64,000 nt of DNA from Fistularia commersonii. Its lineage: Eukaryota > Chordata > Actinopteri > Syngnathiformes > Fistulariidae. The notes beneath the pieces are model-generated. The model was given only the letters and a program-made list of their open reading frames with translations. It ran no database searches and was not told the DNA's origin. Both the position numbers and the translations under genes were made by a program. This document shows, one piece after another, positions 12,241 to 24,365 of this stretch. The stretch is taken from contig JBBMNZ010000027.1 in NCBI GenBank assembly GCA_037954325.1, positions 7,322,501 through 7,386,500 of the forward strand, given 5' to 3'. The first letter of the stretch is position 1; each line of letters opens with the position of its first letter.

Positions 12241-13168
12241 TTTTATTTTACTTGCTTGCCTTTTGGAGTTCATTCATTTTATTTTATCTTTGATTCATTA
12301 TTATGATACGATAAAAGCTACTTGAGCATTTCAGCTGCTGAGGGGCTCTTATCGTTAACCTTCTGGAACGCATGTAAGAGTGGGATCCACACGCTGCATC
12401 GCTAATGGCCAACTTAACTCCTCTCTTCTCCTCCTCCACCTTCTGGCTTCATCTACATCTCCCCTCCAATCTCTGCCTCTCGCTGAGCATCTTTCATGCC
12501 TTTATCTTGCTCCTCCACTATCGCCCCCTTTTGCTCTCACAATCTCTCCCTCGTATTCTCGCCGTAGTTCCTGTTTTTCTACTGTAACTATGTGGTTAGG
12601 GATTGAAATTTGGGTTTATTTTGTCCATAAAATTTGCAGCTCATCTCTGTTTTATCCCAGTCAGCATTACTGACTAATATATGACACAGCTCTTTGTGAT
12701 ACCTCAACCTGAGCGCTAAAAAGAGGATATAACCCCGATCTGTCAGTGCCGATAATTGTTATGTGTTGTCGTGAAATGGCTTCTGAGTGGCTGTTGACCC
12801 TAAAACACTCTTGGTCATTTGATATTGCATTTTGAATCACAGCAAGTAATCCATGTCAGGTGTTTTGGGTGGATCCCACCAAATGGTTAATTCTTAAAAC
12901 CCCTGTTCTACTTCCTGTTTACATTTGTTAAGTTTTATTGTCACACCGGGTGACAACGTTGTGAGCGTAAAGTAAATTATGAGTTTTTTTCAATGACCTG
13001 AAAGCAAGAAATACAGTATTTTTAGCATTTTTAGCATGTTAGCATATTACCATGTTAACTCAAGCAATAAACTCACTCTATTTAAGAATTACAAGACCTC
13101 AACATTTTTGCTTCTCTCTCAAAGGAATCTTCACATTCTGTTCATGTTTGGACTTATTTTTATATTTT

Positions 13169-13226
13169 AGAATCAGAATCACTTTATTTGTCCCTGAGGG
13201 TGCAGTGGGGGGGGGGGGGGGGGGGG
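13169..13226 (-). repeat. SINE/LINE tail relic followed by poly-G
   Basis: AGAATCAGAATCACTTTATT followed by TGTCCCTGAGGG is the reverse complement of the tail seen in many fish retroposons (CCC..GGG, then AATAAAGT). The SINE at 49895 carries a comparable tail on the + strand. A run of twenty G (13207-13226) follows. Confidence 0.6.
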
Positions 13227-13290
13227 CATCATTAACATCTGCAAATTCAACATCTATTCATAAACTGTACAAGTATATAATAAACTTTAC

Positions 13291-13316
13291 ATCTGTACAT
13301 GTATACATGTACAGAT
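13291..13316. repeat. Perfect 26-bp palindrome
   Basis: The 13-base arm ATCTGTACATGTA is followed immediately by its exact reverse complement, with no spacer. It lies in an AT-rich stretch between the SINE-tail relic and otherwise unremarkable sequence. Confidence 0.9.
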
Positions 13317-15695
13317 ATACACTTTTGTTAGACTGAATTTGCATTTTCACGAAACATCAAATCAAGTTAGGAAGTCTTCATTGATTCCTCCTCCATTTGG
13401 ACTATATTGTCCCCCAGTACAGAAGACAATAGACCTCATTCACAGCATAGAAGCAAGAGATGATGGTTCTTGTGTAATGTGCAAAAGACACCTCTAGGTC
13501 ACAGAGTTATACAAACTAGCGTCATCATTCAGACCTCATCTCGAGGTATAATTTTGTTTCAGAGAGGGTCTTATCAGGTTTGGCGGAAAGTCTGGATGTC
13601 ATTTTGTCACTCTAATTCAGTGTCAAACAGGGTCGGTCTCCAAGAGTGACTATATCTGTTTTAGGTTCTGTGATTTGAATTTGTCTACCTTTATGTGGGT
13701 TTGATTTGTGTGTATGTGAGTGTGTGTCCATGCACATGTTGTGTGTGGCATCTGGGCATATGTTTTTATCCTCTTGTATCAGTAGTGGAATTCTCAGGGG
13801 TTTCACAGGCCCGGTGACATGGACTCGTGGTGGTAATGGCCTTTCACAGCATTTTTGCTCCCCTGACACACACACACACACACAGACACACAGATAAGAA
13901 GACTTACACAGTGCACAGAGCACAAATGTGGACACAAAAAAACCAACAGAAAACCATACAGTTTTTATACATGTATATATAAACTGCATGAAAGTCAAAT
14001 ATTTGAATAACCATACATATGTATATATGATTCTCTTCAGATTCCCTTCAATATTTATGTAAATATTCAGTTATATTCTGAATTTCAATCTGAATTTGCT
14101 CTTCTCCTTTCTCATACTCTATTTTGAGTGTTCACTTTCATTATTTGCTATTATATTTACCATGACTACAGCGGGCTTCCCAATGCCCCGTTCTGTTTCT
14201 TAACTCCTCACATTTCTGCCACACTCCCCTCTTCTTCTGTGTCATCCCATTCTTCATCTCTCCATCTTACCCCTTCAATCCTCATCCCTCTTTCTTCCGG
14301 AGTGTAAAGTGGCTTTGGTAACCGTGCCCATCTGAGCTGCATGTGCAAGCTATAAGAGGGTCAGCTGTCTATTTGCACTTTTAACGTCTTAACTCTATAC
14401 GATGGGCCATTTATTCTCACTCTCTTCTCGCTCTTTCCCTCGCCCTCTCCCTTCCCCACCCTCTCTGTCTGTCTATTGCTCTCTATCTCTCTCTAAGGAC
14501 AGTAAATGCTTTAACTCACCATTCTATGGGCCATTCATTTAGTTAGTGTACTTTAATAAATAGTCTGATGTGTCACTGGCCAGTGAATTAGTGGCACTTT
14601 AAATCCTCCACTAGCGGCCAATAGATAGCTGGAAGGTTTGATATGTAGCAGCCACTTTTCCTCAGAAAACCAATTAGAGCTTACCGCAGCTGATATGTAT
14701 GTTAATACCCCAAAAATTAATGCTCAGGCATTGAAAGGCTCAACCAATTCCACTAATTCTTCTTTGTTTACAAGGTGTCAGTGCTTCTTTTAAAGTGTGG
14801 ATATTAATAACTATTCATTTGCAGTAATGAATACAGGACACGTTTTTGACTTAACAAGTGGATAGCATAGATCAACAATTGGTATTGCAGTGAAATCTGG
14901 AGTAACTACACAACTACAATATTTTATTTATATCATAAATAAAATAAATTATTATTTATTTAATATTTAAATTTATAAGTCTGCTTTTTCGGTAATCTAT
15001 AAATGAACAAATGTTTCACACTCTTGGATTTTGGACAACAAACACCTTTACACGTAATTAATTCACATGAGGTTTAAAGGTCTTAAATCTAAAGTTGTTG
15101 CGATTAAGCCACAATGTGCAAGAAGATATTTATCTGCAAAAAAGTAATCCAAAGGCAATCATCACCAGAATCTCTTGTTTGACAGATGGTTAGACAAAGA
15201 CCATATGACAAATGTTAGGCTACACAAAGTCTCAGAGGAAATCAAACATGATGAAAACATGACATCTGATGAATAAGAATCATTCAATATCCACGTCTGA
15301 CTGTGGATCAATAGAAAGGCCTCAAGGTTAGAGACAGGCTGGGTGAGTTACACATACTGTTAAAGGGAACTGTGCTGATAAAAAAAAGCTACAATACAAG
15401 GGGCACCTTGTAAAGTAATGTCTCCAATGATGACTGATTTTTGAATCTTCAAAATCCGACGGGTCCAGAGGTGAGGAGAAAAGCAGTAAGCAGTAAGTGT
15501 TAGTTTCACCTCACGCCCGGTCTTAAACTGTTTTTATTTCTTGCTGCAACTCCTTTTTGAGCAAGTACAACAAAAAGATTCTGTGAACTTTGTAGGCTCT
15601 CTCCATTGGGTGAATCTAGGTGATGACAGGTGCTGAAATGCCCCAAGCAGAAAACATATAAAGTCGTGACAAAGGAAAGATGATTGGCATAGATA

Positions 15696-15697
<2 letters not shown>

Positions 15698-15753
<56 letters not shown>
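15698..15753. repeat. (GT)n microsatellite
   Basis: About 28 GT units in the ESRRG-USH2A intergenic region, followed by a purine-rich GA tract to about 15800. Confidence 0.95.
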
Positions 15754-15764
<11 letters not shown>

Positions 15765-15938
15765 TGAAAAAGGAGGAGAGAAAGGGAGAAAGAGAGCGAC
15801 CGGACGATTATGTGTATGTGCATTGTCAAGAGAGGCAGGAGGTTAATTCAATCCTATAGAAACGCAGCATGGAGGGGATTGGACAGCACAGCCCTGAGGG
15901 TGCCACTGGCCTCAACCCCAATAGGGGGCAGAAAGTGT

Positions 15939-15965
15939 GCACACACACACACACACACACACACA
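15939..15965. repeat. (CA)n microsatellite
   Basis: About 13 CA units, 190 bp after the larger GT array. Confidence 0.9.
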
Positions 15966-18900
15966 ATATGGACAATGTGACTTGAGGGCATAAAATCTGA
16001 AAAGCCAAGGAAAAGCCAAATTGTTTTTATATCTAGTTTCTGGTGCATTTCATTTAGAGCTGAGGCGGATAAATGATGAACATGGATTAGAATATATATC
16101 TAGCCTATATATAGGAAATGCAGTATAAAACAAGGACAAGTAAGGAGGAGGACATTTAAAAGAGTGGGCATGGAGGACAATATGAGGGATTGAGGGCATG
16201 GAAAGGGGAGAAGACAATGAGGGAGAGCCGTGGAAAGACATGCGTGGTGCTTGTGAAGAGAGAGGTGTGCGGGAGAGGTGACGGAAGTGACAAAAATAGG
16301 GAGCGGAGACAACGGTATGGCACCAGGGGCAAAAGCTGGGTGATAGCCCTCATCCCCTCTGCAACTGAGCAAAAAGTAGATTAAAAAAGAACATTTTTAT
16401 CTGCTAACTAAGCACGTTGCCACATTGTTTCTCAGATTTGACAAATCGGCATATTCATGGCAGACTGAAATTTGCAGGAAAGTAAAATGTGTCTACAAAT
16501 TTTGCACACGCCTTTTTCGCTGTCACTGGCTCGACACTAAATTTCTACTGAGCATTCATCTGCCAGGATGACAGTCCATCAGATACATTTGCATTAGGAT
16601 CAACTTCAGTCACACTTTCCCTTGTCTATTTTCACAGTGTGGATTTTCTTGGACAACTTAGTCAAAGTATGCAATGTCCAGTTAAATTGTAAGAATATTA
16701 TAGACACAAAAAACAAAAAGGAACAAGTTCCTTGTAATTGTTTATCCTTTCCACTGCAAGGCAAATTAAAATGTGATGAAATGCCAAAGAATTGTGTCCA
16801 TAAGCTCATGGACATATCTAATTTCTTACCCTTGAAGACCTGTTCTTGTGCATTCCTTCAAAGTGATTCTTTCTGCCCCTATGCCGAGACTTGCTCCCAT
16901 CCTCAAACCATTTTGTTCAACATGTATTATTAGCTGGAACTCTGTTACTTTAATTTTGCACACTCTGCAAAGACCAGTTGTTGTGACTGTGACTGTATTT
17001 GCTCTACATCTGCCCAGATCGTTTCTGTAGCCATGACTACATTGGCTTTGGTTGTTGTGATTGCCATGACTGTGACACATTTTTGTCTTAAATGGCTGTA
17101 CCGCTGAATAGATCGGCCTACGGGGATTGAGTATCTGCAACGAACTGATATTCTTGAGCAGGCTGAGAAATTAGACTCCGTGCAGTTTTGCCTGTTTGGA
17201 TTCAAATGTGTCGTGTCTAATTGGATGGAGCTCTTCTGCTTTACAATATTTTCTTATTTGATATCGAAGCATAGTTAAAACCATTAGATGACAACTTCAT
17301 TTAACAGGTGAACAGATTATTATAAGCTTAGACGGATCAGCTCATTTCACTGAGCAAGCTGCTTTTTCTGAGATACTTGAAAATCTAGTGAGACATGGCT
17401 TTTTGATTTCTTTTAAATAAATTCAGGATGAGTATTGCAACTCTGAACCTATATTTTCACCATTAGTTACAAAATACATATTTGTAAGCTGTTTGTCAGA
17501 ATGCCCCACTTTTCCAATTCTATTTGTTAATAGGGCACATGTCCAAAGGTATTGAGTAACACAAGCAATAAAGAGTGTTAGCTGAGGTAAATCACAGATA
17601 TATTTTGACTGGACAGGCTGATGTCAGGACCCCTTACAATGACAGTATTTCATAGTGATGCATAGCAGCAAGGAACCACAATACTCATTATTTATCTGCC
17701 AAATAGTCTTTGACCAGGTCGTTCGGAATTCTTTAATACTGTTGAATTCACTAATATCCTTAAAAGGGTGAAGCGGATGAACTCCCTTGCAGAACTAAAC
17801 TGTCCTTATCTTGTTTGGACTTTTGAGGTGTTTCCTTCAGATGTCTTAGACTTCAGTTATTTTGGCATGCTATTGTGTGTTTTCAGCTTTTTAGCATATT
17901 CCTAGTTTGTTATCAATAGTTGTGTTGTCTGCTTTTCATGTAATCTACAGTGTTGACTTGAGGCGATGATGATGCTGAATGTGTGTCTTTTTGTGCTTCT
18001 GATCACCTGTATCTAATTACAAAATGACCCGTCTCTCCTCCAATCAGATCCCTCCCTATTAACATACTTCACACCTGTCTCTTGTTGTCAGCCTGCGTCA
18101 CGGTTGCGTCTCTAGGTTTAGATTGACTCTGCTTTTCTTTTGTGTTTGCTGCTGGGTGGAAGTTTATACTTCCTAATCGTCTGTCAAGTTTCTCTTCGTC
18201 TTCTTCCCCTCCACTCTCTCTCTCTCTCTCTCCCTCTGCATTTCAAACTTGTTTGCTTTATCAATAAACCTGCTCCCTTGACCAGTCTTGGATGGCTTTG
18301 GTGGAGAGACACGTACCTGTTTTCCAGTGCTGGTTTGAAGGGCCCCTATCGGAGCTCATTCGAGTTGCTCTCATCCTTGGTGTGCTATTTTTTAGGGGGT
18401 CATGAGTGAGTTCCACTGAACCAACAGTATTGCAGATTCAATCCTCTGCATGTTCGCTCTCCAAACACCTTATCTCGGATCATACGCGCCTCTGTGAGGT
18501 CACGTTATTTGTTTTGCAGGGACTTTTAAACTTTTCAGCTCAAGCAGGAAAAAACAGTGCAAGACTTCATATTCAGAAGGAACCCTCCCACCTTTTTTTT
18601 TTTTTTTTGTTCATGTCAAACCAAAGAGTGTGTCTGTCTACATCACACACAATAATTTTGAAGTCTTTTTACAGTGTGAAAACAGTGTTTTGAAGACTTT
18701 GACCAAATAGTATATAGAGGCAAAATTGCTTATTACGGTAGCTACGTTTATCTGGTTCCCACAATGCTGTTTGTGAACCAAAAACTTTCTGTCTGTTTCT
18801 ACCAAATGGATCACTGGTTTACTCCAAAAAGTGCTCTCAGTGCCCATGAACCTTTGATATAGACTCTATTCAACCATTTAATGTGTGTTTTCATTCACAC

Positions 18901-21535
18901 AGAAGGCGCTCACAAGAATGATCGTGTCCAATGCTTGGATTGAGGTCAAGTTTCGAGAGGCACAAGTCGCGTCAACAGGATGTGAGTATGTGATGTAAAT
19001 TCTTTTGCAACACTTACAATACTACTACATTAAAGCAACATTAAGCACAAAAACAATACATACCTTGACAAAAGCAACAACTTTTGTTAATAACTTTGTT
19101 TAATAACCTCTTCCAAAATTTGAATTGGATATGCCAGTGTGTCTCCCTGACACTCTCTTTCCTAAAGATGTTACTGTTACACGATAAAATAAGTTTATTG
19201 ACGGTCCAAAACAAGCAGACAATCTCCAGAGTAAAATTCTTTCAGACCCGCAATCCAAAAAAAACAAACTCTTACAACATGGAGGCGGAGATATGAATAT
19301 GTAACATTTCCAAATGAGCACTGTTATTAAATTTTTCTAAAAGAAAACACTCTGCCTCAGCGTCAATTTATTCCACTTTCCCTCATCAGCAGTGGGGCTG
19401 GAGATGTCTACATACATATTCATGCTGCTCTGGAGACTCAAAGAGACAATACATTTAGGCTCACAGCGTACATTTACCATATTAGCCTTAATGTTGTTAG
19501 ACCAGCAAACACAATTTAGTGAAATATAAGTCATACATAAGTAATTTAGAAAATGAGACAATAATTAATTGTACAACTATCATCCGGTTTTAATCCCGTT
19601 TGTGCGATAGAGCTTCAATATCTGGAATTGAATGTGCCTGGCTGAATAAATTAGAACAATCAATGTATGACTAGATTTTTTCTCATGTGGAAAGACAATG
19701 TACAAATCTAAGCAATTTCTCTACTAAGAGGGAATAAGAGAAACTCTTTTCGGCTAACGAAGCTCTTAATGATCACCGCCTAGCTGACACGGTGCTGTCA
19801 TTTCTCCTCTTTGAGGGGAAACAGAGAAAATCGGAGGATAAATACGACTAAAGAAAAACTCTTGTGTAAATGATTGTGTCTGTAAAGTAATTGAGGGTGA
19901 CATTATGGAATATGTACAAGTTGGAGAACTATTTTGAGTTTCAATCACTTTGACAAATGTCATGTCCCTGACACTATGTGTCACGCCTATGTGATTGGAC
20001 ACTAAACAGTGTATAAATAGCAGAATATCCCCATTTAGGGTCCCCCCCCCTCCCCCATGTTCTTCTCAAATTCCCTTGGTTGGATCAAATTAACAGGCTG
20101 TTTGTATACTCTCTATATTACAGTTTTTCTTTTACCTTCATTTCATTTCACCCCCTCCCCTCCAAGGTCTCTCCTTCCCTCTATCTCCTCAAACCTTTTG
20201 ATTTCTCTTTTTCTTCCCCCCAGTCTTCACCCCTTCCCATTCTACATCTATCCTAGCCCCTAGCCACCTCCCCTCTTCTCCTCTCCCCTCCCTTTGCTCC
20301 TCTCTGCCTGGTATTGATTAGACGGCGAACCTCTAATCTCCTTAAGGTCATTAGGAACACTTAATTAAAACCTAGTTAGAACGTCTTTGTTCAACCAAAG
20401 CAAATTGCAGCTGTTCAAATGTGATTAGTATGATAACGCTTAAACTTGTTGGCAGGGGAAAAAATATAAGCCAGGAAGTGGTTTTCAGCAGAACTGTTTC
20501 AATAATTGAAATATTAAAGCAAACACCGGATACCTTCAATACAAACCTGTGCTTGTGCTGTAGTTTTTGATGAAATTTTAATATTCAGAGACACATTTGG
20601 TGTATTTCACTTTTTGAACATAAACCGATAGTAAATCCAAAACATTTCTCATGGATGAAAAACACACCGATTCTGATGTTAAACTAACAAAGGTATAACG
20701 GAGGAAGATGAATTCTTTTCACCGCCATATCTTGGGGAGTAAAGAGTAAACATTCCCAGCAACCAAACGGTAACAAGTTGCTTGAACGTAGCAAGAATTG
20801 CGGTCTTTACACATCCTTGACCTTGAATTCAAAACCTGAAACTTTTAATGCAAGCGCTTCTCTGAATTTTTCTGATCATTCTCTGTTTGGCCATTTTGAT
20901 CTAAACCGTGTTTGTATATAGTTGATGTTTCCGCTGCTGTGTGACAACCCCTGGACACAACATTGATTTGACGTGGCCTAAAGCACACTGTGTACTTACA
21001 CATGAATTTTGTCTTCTTCTCAGGAATCGGAAGGGGAGAAAAGCGGTTCTCTTCTTAAAATCTACATGCTAGATCTTCTTCTGAGAGGCCTGTGCCGGAT
21101 CAAATGGTCATTACGGGCAAGTAACTAAAATGATTCTTCAGTTTCAGCAGCATAGCAAACCTTCCATGAACCTTGACGAAGATAGGTTGGACTATCTTTT
21201 TTTTCTAATATGAAAATATATGAGCCAGATGAATCCGTTTTTTCTTTCTGCCCTGAAGAACTTAATAGGAATCCTTCAAAGTGATGCCTGGGGTTAGACC
21301 CCGTCGTTTAAATCACATGAACAGTACATGCGTTGTGCATTTGTGATGGGAAATAAAGAGTTACGACATGCTGGTGATGTATTTTGGATCCAAACGATGT
21401 GTGTGAAGGACTGTGCGCAAAAAGCATCTCCAAACACACCCCTCGGTGTTATTTCAAACTACACCCTGGCCTATCGATTTAGTATCGATTCCAACTGCAC
21501 GGCATTGACGTTGATGCTTTCCTAACACTCTGGTC

Positions 21536-22170
21536 GGAGAGGATCACCGTTGCCTGGCAACGGGACGGCGTTCCTCGAGAGCTACTTGAATCCTAGACAC
21601 ATCCCACGCAGGTGGGAGTTGGGGGAATTATCACAAGGGGGAGGAGGGGGTATTTACATCTCTGTCAGGGACTGTTACCGGTCTTCAGTAACGGAAAAGG
21701 GGGGCGGGGGTGTCGTACCGTTTGTTCTCACGTCTCTCCCGCGGCTCTCAAGTTTCCGTTACTTGACTCTCAGCTGCGTAACGGCGCGGCGTCGTTACTT
21801 GTCGGCCGCTATCCCGCCGCCCGGCGCGCCGCTGGGCAGATGGCCGCTCGCCGTAATCTCCTTAGTGGCGCACCGCCTGTTAGGAATGAGGTAAGGCTGT
21901 GAGGAAAAGACGGGGGGCGGCAGTCTTTATTGTCACCCTGTGTGGATATTTTACTTTTATTTGATTTCTTGTGTAAAACAACCGGAAAGCGAACAGAAGT
22001 GTTTTTCAGAAAGGACCTTTTTTTTTTTTTTTTTTTTTTTTTTTGACGCGGGGATGCGGAAGGAACAGACAGGAGCGCTTAGTCCGACTCGTGGAGGCGC
22101 AACAAGTTGTGTTTCTAGATGTCGCACTTGCGATGCAGATTGCGTCGGGAGTCCATCCGCGAAAGGTAAA
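21536..22170 (+). promoter_or_regulatory. USH2A: CpG-rich probable USH2A promoter and first-exon region
   Basis: This is the most CpG-dense stretch of the window, strongest at about 21690-21860, where runs such as GGCGCGGCGTCG and CCGCCGCCCGGCGCGCCG occur in otherwise AT-rich DNA. It lies 1.3-1.9 kb upstream of the USH2A start codon on the same strand. Two donor-like sites follow: GAG|GTAAGG (GT at 21891-21892) and AAG|GTAAAC (GT at 22166-22167). Either could end a non-coding first exon, as USH2A has in mammals. A 27-base poly-T (22018-22044) sits between them. The exact start site cannot be read from sequence, and no TATA box is evident. Confidence 0.6.
22018..22044. repeat. Poly-T tract of 27 bases
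   Basis: A homopolymer between two candidate leader-exon donors in the USH2A promoter region. Confidence 0.95.
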
Positions 22171-22726
22171 CCTGCGAGGAATTACCACGTGTTATTTATT
22201 TTAGCTTGAAAAAAAAAAAACTGTTTACATTTAAAAATGTGTACAACACGCAAGGATAGATTGAGGTATTGTTGGCCTTTTTCCCCTCCCCACCCGTCTT
22301 TCTAATGGACATTATGGGCAACAGGGTCCAAGTAATTCAACACTAAAGCTGACTGCTCCGCTTGCCTCTTTTTTTGTGTGTGAAAATGTGAAATTGAAGC
22401 TGATAAGTATTGTAATGAAGAGAGATTTAGCCTAAGCCTCAATTTCCAACCAACCTAGGTGACAAACCGATCAGTTGTATGAAAAACCCGGAGGCCAGAT
22501 GCCAGGAGGAAACAGGGCATGTTTAATTCAATGAGAAATGAAGAAAAAGGGGAAAGCAATGTAGCAGTATCAGTTGTGCTGTGCCTCCATCAAGCTGTAC
22601 ATGATAGTGTAGGCTTTGGCTTGGGAATAACCTGCATGGCATTTCACTCTTCTCAGATTTGTCTTGTGTTGGGTTTTGGTCTGACCATGTCTCCCTTTCC
22701 CTCTCCTCCTCTCTTTCCCTCCCTAG

Positions 22727-23442
22727 ATCGTGAAATCCTACCTATCATGTGAAGGCTTTGGCCCTGGTTTGTGTGCATGTGAGTGTGTGTTTGTGTGTGT
22801 GGTGGGGACGGAGACAGTGTAACGGAGAACGGGGCTTTGTGCCGTCACCCTCGGTGCACCGGCCTGTTAAAAATGTCCCTGTAACCCTGGAACCATGAAA
22901 CCATGACAGTCATCACTTATTCAAGCACTGCTGGAAGGTCTCTGAGAAAACCTCCCGAACATTGCTCTGCTCTCAGGATTGTCTTAGAATCCCTCTCTGG
23001 GATTCCAAAAGTTGACCTGATCCAGGATTCTTCGGAGTGCCCAGTTTTAGAATTTTCTCGGGCTGAAGGCCTGAAGGGGTCAGGAGATGTGGGAGGCTGT
23101 GAAAAAAGACCAACAGGAGACAAATTACAAATGAAGGAACAAGCTTGGGATGGACACAGGCAGAGGAGGGAGACGGACGGACAAGAGGAGACGCCTAAAT
23201 TAGACTGTTGCGACGTGAATGTCAGGAATCATCGAGAAGGTGGTGGAAAACGGTTTGTGTGGAACGACAAGGCACGTGCTGACCTGGGTGTTCCTGGGAT
23301 TTTATCAGCAACAAGAAATGATGAAACCAAACGCAGAGAAACATGCGGAGAGAATTCCAAGAAGTCATTTATTTGTTTACGTGACTTTGCTTTGAAAAAC
23401 ATCACTGCAGAAAAGGGGAAGAAAGAGAGAAAAATCCTAATG
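22727..23442 (+). other. USH2A: Probable 5' untranslated part of USH2A exon 2
   Basis: A strong acceptor precedes this stretch: a pyrimidine tract of about 35 bases ending CCCTAG, with AG at 22725-22726. From there the sequence runs without an obvious donor to the good donor after codon 25 (CAG|GTAAGA, GT at 23518), so one exon of about 791 bp is inferred. It contains very short upstream reading frames (ATG at 22873 and 22895). A further ATG at 22903 opens a frame that stays in frame with the usherin start. The sequence from 22171 to 22726 would then be intron and contains nothing recognisable. Confidence 0.5.
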
Positions 23443-23517
23443 ATGGAATGGCATCACATCTTTCTCCTGATGTCACTACTCTTCCACAGTTTTGGTCCAA
23501 AACCTGCTTCAGCTCAG
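23443..23517 (+). CDS. USH2A: Usherin, first coding exon: start codon and signal peptide
   Basis: Usherin is a very large protein of photoreceptors, cochlear hair cells and basement membranes. It forms ankle links and the periciliary complex with ADGRV1 and whirlin, and its loss causes Usher syndrome 2A and retinitis pigmentosa. This 25-codon segment starts MEWHHIFLLMSLLF, a short hydrophobic core, then a Pro/Ala-rich end (KPASAQ) that fits signal-peptidase cleavage after ASA. I chose the ATG at 23443 over the adjacent one at 23440 because it has A at -3 and G at +4. The donor is CAG|GTAAGA, ending in phase 0. The frame is open upstream to an ATG at 22903, which would bury the signal peptide; I consider that unlikely to be the main start. 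Confidence 0.82.
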
Positions 23518-24150
23518 GTAAGAGACTTTCAAAAGTTTTTTTTTTATTTTTTTTTTTATTGAACCCCAGAATGAATTGTTATGAACCCACTCAAGTGATC
23601 TAATAAATAATTATTTAACAATTACAGAAGCTGATGATATTAATTGGTGTGTTTAAAAATGGAGTTCAGCTGATATTTGCCTTTCAACAGCACATGTTAG
23701 ACAATATGAAAACAATAAGGATCAATTGATAAATAATTTCCTAACAAAGTGCTTGCTGGACTTCCACATTACCTGGATCCTTTTTCTGTTTGGCACCTGT
23801 TTAATATTTTGATCACAGAGAAGGTGTGACTATTAAATCAATTTTAAGTTAAGACAAATGCAGAGTTGTATTTATAAAAAAAAGTACAAAAAGTGAGTAT
23901 CCCTATTCATAATTGTATTACCTTTAACATGCAGGGCATTGCTTCCATATAATTCATAGTATGAGAGAAGAGGTTTTTAAAATAGTAGCCATGTCTCACA
24001 ATTCTTTATCCAGGTGATCATTCTGTTACATCTTTGTTAATTAATATAAGGGTCATGTATTCTCAAGGTACTAATATGGTGCTTTTAATTTCAAATTCTC
24101 CCACAACCTCAAACAATGAAATGCTCTAAATCAATCTTTCTAATTGACAG
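23518..24150 (+). other. USH2A intron 2 (633 bp)
   Basis: An AT-rich GT-AG intron with a T-rich start. Nothing else is recognisable. Confidence 0.85.
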
Positions 24151-24365
24151 GGGAATTTCCCAGCAATGAAAAACCTTGCAGCCTTCAAACCGGTGTCCAC
24201 ATCTCCGGTCCGCTTTACCTGCGGGCTTCCAGAGCGGAACAGATTCTGCCAGTCGGTCTCCTCCAAGACTGAGCTTCTGACTTGTCACAAGGCCTTCTGT
24301 GTCCAAGAGTGTCCCTACAGATCTTCTACCCCCCCATACGCCCCACTGCTACTACCTGCACACAG
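24151..24365 (+). CDS. USH2A: Usherin, N-terminal cysteine-rich segment (residues about 26-97)
   Basis: The acceptor is TTGACAG (AG at 24149-24150). The exon opens GNFPAMKNLAAFKPVST and contains FTCGLPERNRFCQS, LTCHKAFCVQECPYRSS and a Pro-rich end. The CGLP-x3-FC and FC-x-QxCPYRSS patterns match the conserved region of vertebrate usherin just after the signal peptide. The exon starts in phase 0 and ends in phase 2 (AG before GTTAG, GT at 24366), joining to the G at 24668 to restore Arg. Six cysteines are present. Confidence 0.95.

Larger units (their letters stand above)
10576..21535. other. Intergenic region between ESRRG and USH2A (about 11 kb)
   Basis: No gene is recognisable. It holds an old dispersed repeat (10750-10995), a pyrimidine-rich tract near 12138-12240, a SINE/LINE-tail relic beside a poly-G run (13169-13226), a perfect 26-bp palindrome (13291-13316), GT/CA arrays (15698-15753 and 15939-15965), a possible LTR-like remnant (17960-18290) and non-repetitive AT-rich stretches that look like conserved non-coding DNA (around 12000-12120, 14530-14775 and 20310-20480). 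Open frames here are short and carry no protein features. Confidence 0.7.

Noticed and set aside
13612..13998. A 128-codon minus-strand open frame
   Set aside because: It runs through a CA array and has no domain. Its length is due to low stop density in repeat sequence.
21550..21902. Two overlapping plus-strand frames of 114 and 96 codons
   Set aside because: They arise from few stop codons in the CpG-rich promoter block. No conserved protein features.
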